The position numbers and the translations under genes are program-made. 5,732 nt of DNA from assembly GCA_019309605.1 (NCBI GenBank), contig JAFDFW010000229.1, positions 1 through 5,732 on the forward strand. Reading direction: 5' to 3'. This DNA comes from Deltaproteobacteria bacterium (lineage in GTDB: Bacteria; Myxococcota_A; Polyangia; Polyangiales; Houyiibacteriaceae). The notes beneath the pieces are model-generated. The model did not search any database. It had not been told where the DNA came from and saw only the letters and a list, made by a program, of their open reading frames with translations. Each line of letters begins with the position of its first letter. Position 1 is the stretch's first letter. This document shows positions 1 to 5,732 of the stretch, in pieces.

Positions 1-662
1 CAAATCGGTACGTACGCCTCGATACCGATGCCGCAATTTGCGCCGATCACGTCCGCACCTGCATCGGCCAGCTCTCTTGCCGCCTGCTCGCACGAAACCC
101 CCATCATGGTGCGATCCTTGTTCTTGCCCGCGTCGTACACCATGCAGGCCACCACGGGTAACCCCGTCGCCTTCGCGGCCGCCAGGGCCAACTTGATTTC
201 AGCCAGATCCATCATGGTTTCGATGACGATGGCGTCGGCCCCCGCTTCGGCTAGGGCTTGCGCCTGCTCGCTGAAGGCATCGGACAGCTCCTCTTCGGTG
301 ACGTTCTTCATGCGGAGGAACTTGCCGCTGGGCCCCATGGAGGCAAAGACCTTCGCCTGCCCGGCGGCAGCGCGCTTCGAGATCTCCACACCCGCGCGGT
401 TGATCTCGGCGACACCGGGAGCGTTGGGGTACGCCGCCAATGTAAGGCGATTGGCTTGAAAGGTATTTGTGAGCACCACCTGACTCCCCGCCTCGACGTA
501 GGCGCGCGGTACCTCTTCCACGCGTTCCGGATGTTCTACGTTCCAGGTATCGGGCAAGGTGCCCACTGGGAGCCCGCGCGCTTGCAGCTCCGTTCCCCAG
601 GCACCATCGGTGAGCACCACTCCCTTGGACATCAACTCTTCGATCAACGCGTTTGCGGCCAT
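1..662 (-). CDS. Homocysteine S-methyltransferase domain protein, N-terminal part (3' end beyond window)
   Basis: The frame runs from ATG at 662 without a stop to the window edge, giving 220 residues. It begins MAANALIEELMSKGVVLTDG and shows the homocysteine-binding domain signatures (PF02574, shared by MetH, BHMT and MmuM): DGAWGTELQARG near residues 19-30, VVLTNTFQANR, ASMGPSGKF, ADAIVIETMMDLAEIK, and GANCGIG with Cys210, the first of the three zinc-binding cysteines; the GGCCG pair would lie outside the window. The expected reaction is methyl transfer to homocysteine, giving methionine. It is the last visible gene of the cluster, 59 nt after the reactivase stop, with AGGGAG 7 nt before the ATG. 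The context suggests that methyl-corrinoid protein is the donor (inference). Whether further domains (folate, B12) follow, as in full MetH, cannot be seen; the separate corrinoid gene makes a stand-alone domain more likely. Confidence 0.93.
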   Translation of the reverse strand, partial: MAANALIEELMSKGVVLTDGAWGTELQARGLPVGTLPDTWNVEHPERVEEVPRAYVEAGSQVVLTNTFQANRLTLAAYPNAPGVAEINRAGVEISKRAAAGQAKVFASMGPSGKFLRMKNVTEEELSDAFSEQAQALAEAGADAIVIETMMDLAEIKLALAAAKATGLPVVACMVYDAGKNKDRTMMGVSCEQAARELADAGADVIGANCGIGIEAYVPI

Positions 663-669
663 CTCATTA

Positions 670-675
670 CTCCCT
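670..675 (-). promoter_or_regulatory. Shine-Dalgarno site of the homocysteine methyltransferase gene
   Basis: AGGGAG on the minus strand lies 7 nt before the ATG at 662. An out-of-frame ATG at 668-666 lies between them and leads nowhere useful. Confidence 0.65.
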
Positions 676-721
676 TCTCACTGCGCTGGCTTCACATCTC
701 GCCGTGTCTTGACTCTCATCC

Positions 722-2269
722 TCATTCGGCCTCGGCGAAGCTCGTCTCATCAATGAATAGCTTCTGGAAACGGGCGTCCGTAGCCAAGGATACGTGGCGC
801 ACCTGCTCGATCAATGAAGCGTAGGCTTCGCCTTCGAGCTCCTCGCCGAGCAGAGCAAGCTTCGCGCCCAACAAGCTGGTATTGCCCGCCGCTTCGACCT
901 GCTCCTCCGCGAATCGAATCAAGCCGATGCGACGCGCGCTTTCGGTGCTCACATAATTTCCGAAGGCCCCGGCGAGATACAGGGTGCGCACATCGGAGCG
1001 CATTGCCCCCAGCTCGGAAAGCAACACCTCAGCGCCCGCCCAGATCGCTGCCTTGGCCAGCTGCAACTCTCGAACGTCGAGCTGCGTGAGCGTGACGGGC
1101 GCTGTCAAGGGGATCACCCTCTCCTCGCGGAGAATGCGCCCGCTCGAGGCGATCCAGCCCACATCCAAGGCTGCCGCGACTGCGTCGACCAAGCCGCTGC
1201 CGCAGATGCCGCGCGCCTCCCCGTCACCCAAGACGTGACAGTGAAGCTGCCCTTCCGCTCCGCCGTTCTCTCCACCTTGTTCTAGGGCGCTCACGGAGCA
1301 AATCGCGCCCGTGATCGCCTGCATCCCCATCTCGATCTTCCCCCCCTCGAAGGCGGGACCGGCGGCCGTCGAGGCGCAGAGGATCTGATCTCGGTTTCCG
1401 AAGGCGATCTCTCCATTGGTGCCGAGGTCGATCAAGCCGACCAGCTCGGAACTCTCGTGCATCCCCGTCGCGAGGATCCCCGCCAGGATATCGCCGCCGA
1501 CGAGCCCGCCCAGGCAGGGAAGCACGTGGACCTTGGGATCGCCGTCGATCGCCCAACCCAACTCCGCCGCAGCGAAGGATCGGCCACGGCCGTCCAGCGG
1601 ATCGAAGGGGGCGCGCGCCAAACAAGCGGTGTCGAGCCCGCCGATGAAATGATGCATCACACTATTGCCGGCGATGGCGACCGCTTCGATGCCGGAGCCC
1701 GCAGCCTCTTCGGAAGCGAGTAAAGAGGCGATCATTTCACCCACCCCATCACGCAAGAGCGCCACCAACTTGGCGCGCCCCTCCGGTGTGTCTGCAAAGG
1801 CGAGCCGAGTGATCAGATCGGCGCCGTAGGGCGACTGGGGGTTGCGCGCAGTGCGCACACCGAGCACCTCTCCCGAACTGAAGTCGAGCAACTGCGCCAC
1901 CATGCTGGTCGTCCCCAAGTCGACGGCCACCCCCCGTCCTTGGCGGCCGGAGGTAGAGAGGGCTCCGTGCTCGACGAGGATCTCCGCTTCCCACTGCGCC
2001 ACCTCGATTGTTGCGTCGACCATTGCGCGACTGCGGCAAGCTAAACGCCAACCCTCGGCGATCTCCTGCTCCGAGAGGATCCCTCTCTCGTCGGGATCCA
2101 GATGGAGATCTCCCTGCAAGAGCTTCACGCGACAACCGCGACAGCGCCCCTTGCCGCCACAGGGGAACTCGACGCCATATCTGTGCAAGATGTCTTGTAG
2201 CCGCGTGCCCGGCGCGACGGCGAGGCACTTGCCGAGGGGCATGAGCGCGATCTGGACTGAATCACTCAT
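722..2269 (-). CDS. RACE-type ATP-dependent reductive activator of corrinoid proteins (ASKHA ATPase with [2Fe-2S] domain)
   Basis: This 515-residue protein reduces inactive Co(II) corrinoid to Co(I), using ATP to drive an unfavourable electron transfer (role known for the RACE family). The N-terminus is a ferredoxin-like [2Fe-2S] domain with C37-x5-C43-x2-C46 in PCGGKGRCRGC and the fourth ligand C78 in RLACRSR. After a short linker comes an ASKHA (acetate kinase/Hsp70/actin) fold: phosphate-1 motif GVAVDLGTTS (113-122), AIAGNSVMHH (199-207), phosphate-2 motif LIDLGTNGE (279-287), GPAFEGGKIEMGM (304-316), ICGSGLVDA (355-363) and adenosine motif LAGAFGNY (432-439). It is at the short end for the family because the linker region is compact. 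ATG at 2269 is preferred over GTG at 2299 because GGAGGAG at 2281-2287 precedes it and the ferredoxin domain starts close behind. The likely client is the corrinoid protein encoded at 3488-4120. No sign of damage is seen. Confidence 0.95.
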   Translation of the reverse strand: MSDSVQIALMPLGKCLAVAPGTRLQDILHRYGVEFPCGGKGRCRGCRVKLLQGDLHLDPDERGILSEQEIAEGWRLACRSRAMVDATIEVAQWEAEILVEHGALSTSGRQGRGVAVDLGTTSMVAQLLDFSSGEVLGVRTARNPQSPYGADLITRLAFADTPEGRAKLVALLRDGVGEMIASLLASEEAAGSGIEAVAIAGNSVMHHFIGGLDTACLARAPFDPLDGRGRSFAAAELGWAIDGDPKVHVLPCLGGLVGGDILAGILATGMHESSELVGLIDLGTNGEIAFGNRDQILCASTAAGPAFEGGKIEMGMQAITGAICSVSALEQGGENGGAEGQLHCHVLGDGEARGICGSGLVDAVAAALDVGWIASSGRILREERVIPLTAPVTLTQLDVRELQLAKAAIWAGAEVLLSELGAMRSDVRTLYLAGAFGNYVSTESARRIGLIRFAEEQVEAAGNTSLLGAKLALLGEELEGEAYASLIEQVRHVSLATDARFQKLFIDETSFAEAE

Positions 2270-2280
2270 GCGAAGAACAT

Positions 2281-2287
2281 CTCCTCC
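2281..2287 (-). promoter_or_regulatory. Shine-Dalgarno site of the corrinoid reactivase gene
   Basis: GGAGGAG on the minus strand lies 11 nt before the ATG at 2269. The spacing is a little long, but the match is strong. It falls inside the reading frame extended to GTG 2299, which argues against that longer start. Confidence 0.6.
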
Positions 2288-2342
2288 CTCGGCTTGCACC
2301 CGCTATGAGAATTGAGCCGATGGTGCGGTTCGTTTCACCCGG

Positions 2343-3491
2343 TCAAGCCTGCGTCAACTCGTAGGTCTTGCCCGTCTCAACCATGGCGCGAAGGTTTTCG
2401 AACTTCGCATCCGGGGGCACGCTGCATCCGGTGCCCAAGATAAAGCCGCCATCCGCACCTACCTCATCGATCAAGCGCTTACTATAAGCCGCAACATCCT
2501 CCGGCTTACCGATCGACATTAGCGCCGCCGAAATATCACCCTTCAAGCAGAGATGACCGCGAAGCACCTCTTTCGCCGCGAAGATATCGGTAGTGCTGTC
2601 GAGCTCGAGCACGGCTGAACCTTTGGGGAGCCGCTTGAAATATGGGAGATTCTTGCTCCAGTCTGTATCGAGATGAAACAGCGTGACGATCCCCTCTGCC
2701 CAAAGTGTCTCCACGAGTTCTTGAGTATAGGGCCACCAGAAACGCTCGAAGACGGCCGGCGAGAAGAAGAAGGCACCCGCCCTCTCTTCACTGCACATGA
2801 AAATATCGATGCCCGTTTGCTTGACGAAAAGCAGCTGCTTCTCGATGAGATCGGTCGTCATCCGGCGCAACGCACGCTCCACCGGCTCGGGCTTGGAAAA
2901 GACATCCTGGGTGAAAGGAATCATGGAGCGCGTTAAGGACAAGATGAAGAAGGGATGAAGCCCATTAGCGAGAAAGAAAGGCTTGCACTCGCGCTTCGCA
3001 CACTCACCGAGGAACATCGCCCCCCCCACCATGAGCTGCATCATCTCGTCGGCCTTTGTCTCGGGCGTGAGCTCGCTGACGCGCCACAAGAAATCTTCCT
3101 CAAAGAAAGCATCAAAACCCATCTCGGCGATCTTTTCGAAATCCTCGGGTTTGAGCATCTCCTGCTCGTCCAGTTGGAAGGGAGTTTGATCGTCGAGATC
3201 CACCCCCGGTATGCGCATCTTCATGGGGAAGACACCGGCAGCTTGCAATTGAATGGGCTTGTAGGACGCCGGATAGATGTTGTCCCAGCCACCGATCCGG
3301 TCATAAACATCGAAGACAGCCCGCACCACGGCTTGATTGTCAGAAGCGATCTGCGCCTGGGGCACGCCCGTCAGCCCCGCCGCTGGCTCCGGCAGCAAGG
3401 TCGGAATCACGGGGACCCTATCCGGTTTCTCCAAGCGAAGCGCTGACCAGACGCGCTCATCGGACGTCATCGATTCCTGTGCCATCTTCAC
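2343..3491 (-). CDS. URO-D family corrinoid methyltransferase with H-x-D metal site
   Basis: This is a full-length (382 aa from GTG) URO-D superfamily protein. It opens with the family N-terminus (TSDERVWSALRLEKPDRVPV), has a central FFFSPAVFERFWWPYTQELV helix, then TLFHLDTDW (residues 270-278), VLELDSTTDIF, LKGDIS and GGFILGTGCSVPPDAKFENL at the C-terminus. Methylcobamide:CoM methyltransferases such as MtaA and MtbA bind zinc through H-x-C and a distal Cys. Here the first two positions are His273 and Asp275, while the distal Cys356 is kept. The gene starts inside the corrinoid gene stop (GTGA; GTG at 3491, TGA at 3490-3488), which suggests translational coupling with its probable partner. 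ATG codons at 3485 and 3470 are alternative starts; no strong ribosome site separates them. It is probably the methyltransferase that exchanges a methyl group with the adjacent corrinoid protein. Whether it takes methyl from the donor or passes it on is unknown. Heme-pathway HemE is unlikely in this setting. Confidence 0.9.
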   Translation of the reverse strand: MKMAQESMTSDERVWSALRLEKPDRVPVIPTLLPEPAAGLTGVPQAQIASDNQAVVRAVFDVYDRIGGWDNIYPASYKPIQLQAAGVFPMKMRIPGVDLDDQTPFQLDEQEMLKPEDFEKIAEMGFDAFFEEDFLWRVSELTPETKADEMMQLMVGGAMFLGECAKRECKPFFLANGLHPFFILSLTRSMIPFTQDVFSKPEPVERALRRMTTDLIEKQLLFVKQTGIDIFMCSEERAGAFFFSPAVFERFWWPYTQELVETLWAEGIVTLFHLDTDWSKNLPYFKRLPKGSAVLELDSTTDIFAAKEVLRGHLCLKGDISAALMSIGKPEDVAAYSKRLIDEVGADGGFILGTGCSVPPDAKFENLRAMVETGKTYELTQA

Positions 3492-4120
3492 GCCGCCCCT
3501 ACCGCTTCGAGGCAGTAGGCCACCCCAGTCGATGCGTCCAAGGTCTGTAAGTCCGCCCCTATGTACTCACCGAACTCGGGTGTCGTCACACCGCCACCCA
3601 CAACGACTTTGAGATTTTCGCGCAGCCCCTCTTCCACGAGTAGCTCCGTCGCACGGCGCGTGCTCTCGAAGGCTGTGGTGATCAGGGCCGAGAAACCAAC
3701 GATATCAGGAGAGATCTCTTTCACCTTTTCGACCAAGGTTTCGGGCTCCACATTCACCCCCAGATCGTGCACTTCGAAGTTGTGCACCCGCAACAAGGTG
3801 GCGACGATGTTCTTTCCCAAATCGTGGATGTCGCCACGCATGGTAGCGAGCACGACAACCCCGATGGGATCGCCACCCCGCACTTGCTCCAGGTAGGGCT
3901 CGAGAATCGCCATGGCCCCTTTGAAAATCTCACCCGAAATCATGAGCTCGGAGAGGTAGAACTCCCCTTCGTGGAAGAGCTGGCCGACATCCAACATGCC
4001 CTGACGGCACTCTTCGAGCAGAGCCAGAGGATCTTCTCCTGCCGCACTCCTCACGCGAACCAACTCAAGCGTTTGCTCCTGCTCCAGCGAGACGATCAGC
4101 TCTGCAATACGGCTCGACAT
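3488..4120 (-). CDS. Cobalamin-binding corrinoid methyl-carrier protein (MtbC/MtaC-like)
   Basis: This 210-residue protein has the usual size and two-part build of the methyltransferase corrinoid proteins. Residues 1 to about 85 form the helical cap domain (B12-binding_2 type). Residues 86-210 form the Rossmann-like B12-binding domain. The cobalt-binding loop is canonical, GDIHDLGKN, with His99 as the expected lower axial ligand (DxHDxG, residues 97-102). The SxL motif is S144-A145-L146, and the GG motif is at 175-177 followed by TTPEFGEYIGAD. Known relatives (MtaC, MtbC, MttC, MetH B12 module) shuttle a methyl group on Co(I)/methyl-Co(III) between two methyltransferases in the cytoplasm. The start at 4120 is chosen over an in-frame upstream start at 4150 because a GGAAGGG site lies 5 nt before it and the cap domain begins there. 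Its 3' end overlaps the next gene. The substrate specificity class cannot be read from sequence. Confidence 0.95.
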   Translation of the reverse strand: MSSRIAELIVSLEQEQTLELVRVRSAAGEDPLALLEECRQGMLDVGQLFHEGEFYLSELMISGEIFKGAMAILEPYLEQVRGGDPIGVVVLATMRGDIHDLGKNIVATLLRVHNFEVHDLGVNVEPETLVEKVKEISPDIVGFSALITTAFESTRRATELLVEEGLRENLKVVVGGGVTTPEFGEYIGADLQTLDASTGVAYCLEAVGAA

Positions 4121-4125
4121 ACCCG

Positions 4126-4132
4126 CCCTTCC
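4126..4132 (-). promoter_or_regulatory. Shine-Dalgarno site of the corrinoid protein gene
   Basis: GGAAGGG on the minus strand sits 5 nt upstream of the ATG at 4120. It decides this start over the in-frame alternative at 4150. Confidence 0.7.
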
Positions 4133-4165
4133 ATTTCCGCATTCTGGCACGAGATCTGTGTTTTG

Positions 4166-5115
4166 CTACTTCAAGAACGCTCGGCGGCTTACGGAATGAA
4201 AGAAATCCGGAACGATGATGTCATCCGGCTGCGGATAATGACGGGCCATGAAACCACCATTTCCGCACCGAAACGGGGCCGTCATCGCTTCGATCTCGGC
4301 TTCGAGAGCCCCGACGGACAAATCCGGCGTACTCGACCAAATCGTGTCGACGGAATTCCAGAGGCAGATTTTCCCTGCACAGCGTTCAGCGAGCGCTGCA
4401 TGTCCAATCACGCGAGGCTGATCGAGCTGCAATACATCGACGCCCATTGTGATCGCCTCAGGAATCAAAGAAGAGATCTCTCCGCAGCAATGCCAAATGT
4501 CAGCCCTGACTGAGCCCCGAAATCCTGCCAGGTCATGAACGCATCGACTTCGCCGGCGTCGGCATACTGATCGAGGCAAGCGAGCGTCAGATCCGTCAGG
4601 CGATCTAGCAATGATTCGAAGCCATTTCTCTGCTTGAACGGCGCCAGGAGCATCGCTTCAAATCCCATCAAGTCTCGGACCCGCTCGAAAAGCAAAACCG
4701 GATCGGCCGCAACGATGTACTTTCCAGCATCTTGCGCCTTTGCGAAGAGCGACTCGTAGACTTGGTAATGCTCTGGCGCGGCCAAATCCGGATACGAATA
4801 CTTTCCGAGCTGACTCAAGTCGCGCAGCGGAGAAGTCAGAACACGATCAAAAAGTCCGGAGGAAACCTCCCGCTGAACATTCCAATCATCGAGATAGCGT
4901 GTTCCAAGCGCGAGGCTCTCACCTTGCTCAAAATAGCCGCGCCAATGCAGAAGAGCCGTTTCGAAGAAATCACTCGCGACCGGATCAATGAAGCTATACG
5001 GAAAACGATCCGGTGAATCGAAGCCAATGCTTTTCCGAACGATGTCCCGACTCGTGAGTCCCGCCGGTGTTGGCTGCGGGCGCAGAACGTCGTCGAGCAA
5101 CGAACCACAAGACAC
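4166..5115 (-). pseudogene. Disrupted URO-D family methyltransferase (internal deletion with frameshift)
   Basis: Two reading frames together make one URO-D protein. The first half begins with a typical N-terminus (TSRDIVRKSIGFDSPDRFPY), contains LFERVRDLMGFEAMLLAP and reaches DFGAQSGL at about 4501; that frame then stops at 4465. The second half resumes one frame over at about 4500 with DIWHCCGEI (the HxCG zinc motif), GVDVLQLDQPRV, and a C-terminus ending in a TAG at 4168-4166. In the neighbouring paralogue (5118-5732) about 31 codons separate the equivalent GQKTGP and HSCG motifs; here only 8 nt remain. That implies a loss of roughly 85 bp, which is not a multiple of three and so explains the frame change. 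The start is uncertain: GTG at 5115, 2 nt after the upstream stop, is plausible but lacks a clear ribosome site, and TTG at 5100 is an alternative. The missing core helix/strand segment makes function unlikely. An assembly error is the main other explanation. Confidence 0.82.
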
Positions 5116-5117
5116 GG

Positions 5118-5732
5118 CTACGAACCGCGAATCGGGTAACGCCCGTGTTCGTGCGCCGATTCGACCATCCATTGCAAGCGGGTCGCATCGACGTAGGGGT
5201 GGGAGTGCGCAGCAGAAAGGATGTAGCCACCTCCGCGGGCTGCATCTTGGATGGCCTTCTTCACCGCCGCGTCGATCTCATCTCGGGTGCCCTTGACTAG
5301 GAGATGGGAGACATCGAGATTTCCGATCAATACCAGCTTGTGGCCCACTTGCTCGCGAACCCGCCCGAGATCCATGTCGGCCGTCGGTTCCATCGTGATG
5401 ATGCCGTCAAAGCCCCAGTCCACGAACTTATCCAGAAATTGATAGATCTTGCCGCATGAATGAAACACGAACTTTCGACCGTAGCTGTGAACGAGATCCG
5501 CCACGCGCCGATAGCTTTCTCCATAGAGTTTCTCAATCAAGTCGGGACGCATCAGAGGACCAGTCTTCTGGCCGAGATCATCGCCACCAAGAACGATCTC
5601 GACACCGGACTGCATGACGCCTTCCAAATAGCGGAGGTAGAAATCCGTCTGGAATTCGACGACCCGCTTGATGAACTGCGGGTTCTCATACACCAGCTTC
5701 GTAAAATCAACGAAACCAATCGCCTGCCAGCT
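5118..5732 (-). CDS. URO-D family corrinoid methyltransferase, C-terminal part (5' end beyond window)
   Basis: The reading frame is open to the window edge, so 204 C-terminal residues and the TAG stop are visible and the N-terminus is missing (the family is usually about 340-380 aa). The visible part has the barrel features of the uroporphyrinogen decarboxylase superfamily (PF01208): a GGDDLGQKTGP loop, then FHSCG (His 91 and Cys 93 of the visible part), an MEPTADMDL segment, an LIGNLD strand and a GGGYILSAAHSHPY segment near the C-terminus. In characterised relatives such as MtaA, MtbA and CmuA, H-x-C plus a distal Cys bind zinc that activates a thiol or methyl acceptor. Here H-x-C is intact, but the distal position appears to be His in SAAHSHPY. 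The corrinoid protein and reactivase downstream argue for methyl transfer rather than heme biosynthesis. The substrate cannot be told. The GTG at 5693 is internal, because homologous sequence continues upstream of it. Confidence 0.88.
   Translation of the reverse strand, partial: SWQAIGFVDFTKLVYENPQFIKRVVEFQTDFYLRYLEGVMQSGVEIVLGGDDLGQKTGPLMRPDLIEKLYGESYRRVADLVHSYGRKFVFHSCGKIYQFLDKFVDWGFDGIITMEPTADMDLGRVREQVGHKLVLIGNLDVSHLLVKGTRDEIDAAVKKAIQDAARGGGYILSAAHSHPYVDATRLQWMVESAHEHGRYPIRGS

Noticed and set aside
663..721. Possible terminator or promoter between the reactivase and homocysteine methyltransferase genes
   Set aside because: Neither a GC-rich hairpin with a T-run nor a convincing -35/-10 pair could be seen in the 59 nt. 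Continued co-transcription is the simpler reading.
258..824. Plus-strand open frame of 188 codons across the homocysteine methyltransferase and the end of the reactivase gene
   Set aside because: It is antisense to two genes with clear family motifs, shows no recognisable domain, and is the kind of long antisense frame expected in GC-rich sequence.
2289..2320. Six-base inverted repeat (TCGGCT at 2289-2294 and AGCCGA at 2315-2320) just upstream of the reactivase ribosome site
   Set aside because: The stem is only 6 bp with a 20-nt loop and no U-tract. It is too weak to call a terminator or attenuator.
2343..3491. Heme biosynthesis uroporphyrinogen decarboxylase (HemE)
   Set aside because: The GTGA-coupled corrinoid gene, the nearby reactivase and the family-type C-terminus with GCSVPP fit the methyltransferase branch. 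No other heme genes are present.
3767..4513. Plus-strand open frame of 248 codons opposite the corrinoid gene and the disrupted URO-D gene
   Set aside because: There is no recognisable domain, and it is antisense to the corrinoid protein with its intact B12 motif. It is a shadow of coding bias.
4465..5172. Reading the first half of the broken URO-D gene as a separate short protein starting at ATG 5170-5172
   Set aside because: That start lies inside the upstream URO-D gene, and the residues before the conserved TSRDIV segment are unlike the family. The frame ends shortly after the deletion point in non-homologous residues.

Overview
The window looks like part of a GC-rich bacterial chromosome (or a metagenomic contig) and carries one gene cluster read entirely on the minus strand, so gene order runs from high to low coordinates. 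All six genes belong to corrinoid-dependent one-carbon (methyl) transfer. Such gene sets are typical of anaerobes or metabolically versatile soil and sediment bacteria that demethylate methoxylated or methylated compounds. The sequence alone does not fix the phylum. No rRNA, tRNA, CRISPR array, transposase or integrase is visible.

Layout in transcription order: (1) 5732-5118, the C-terminal part of a uroporphyrinogen-decarboxylase-fold (URO-D) methyltransferase, cut by the window edge. (2) 5115-4166, a second URO-D paralogue that is broken. Its two halves lie in different frames, and about 85 bp just before the HxCG motif are missing by comparison with the neighbouring paralogue. (3) 4120-3488, a small B12-binding corrinoid protein with a complete DxHDxG motif. 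(4) 3491-2343, a full-length URO-D methyltransferase whose start overlaps the corrinoid gene stop (GTGA). It has H-x-D where characterised methyltransferases have H-x-C. (5) 2269-722, a RACE-type ATP-dependent corrinoid reactivase ([2Fe-2S] N-terminus plus ASKHA ATPase). (6) 662-1, the N-terminal two thirds of a homocysteine S-methyltransferase domain protein, running off the other edge.

Working model (inference): one or more URO-D proteins move a methyl group from an unknown donor onto the Co(I) corrinoid protein. The homocysteine-methyltransferase domain would then pass it to homocysteine to give methionine, and the RACE protein would rescue corrinoid that has oxidised to Co(II). Together this resembles a methionine synthase split into separate proteins, with the folate domain replaced by URO-D enzymes and the AdoMet/flavodoxin activation domain replaced by an ATP-driven iron-sulfur activator. 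The donor is unknown: no MttB-, MtaB- or MtmB-type substrate methyltransferase lies in the window.

Non-coding stretches are short: 45 nt before the corrinoid gene, 73 nt before the reactivase and 59 nt before the homocysteine methyltransferase. Three good Shine-Dalgarno sites were found. I saw no convincing terminator or promoter, so transcription probably starts beyond position 5732.
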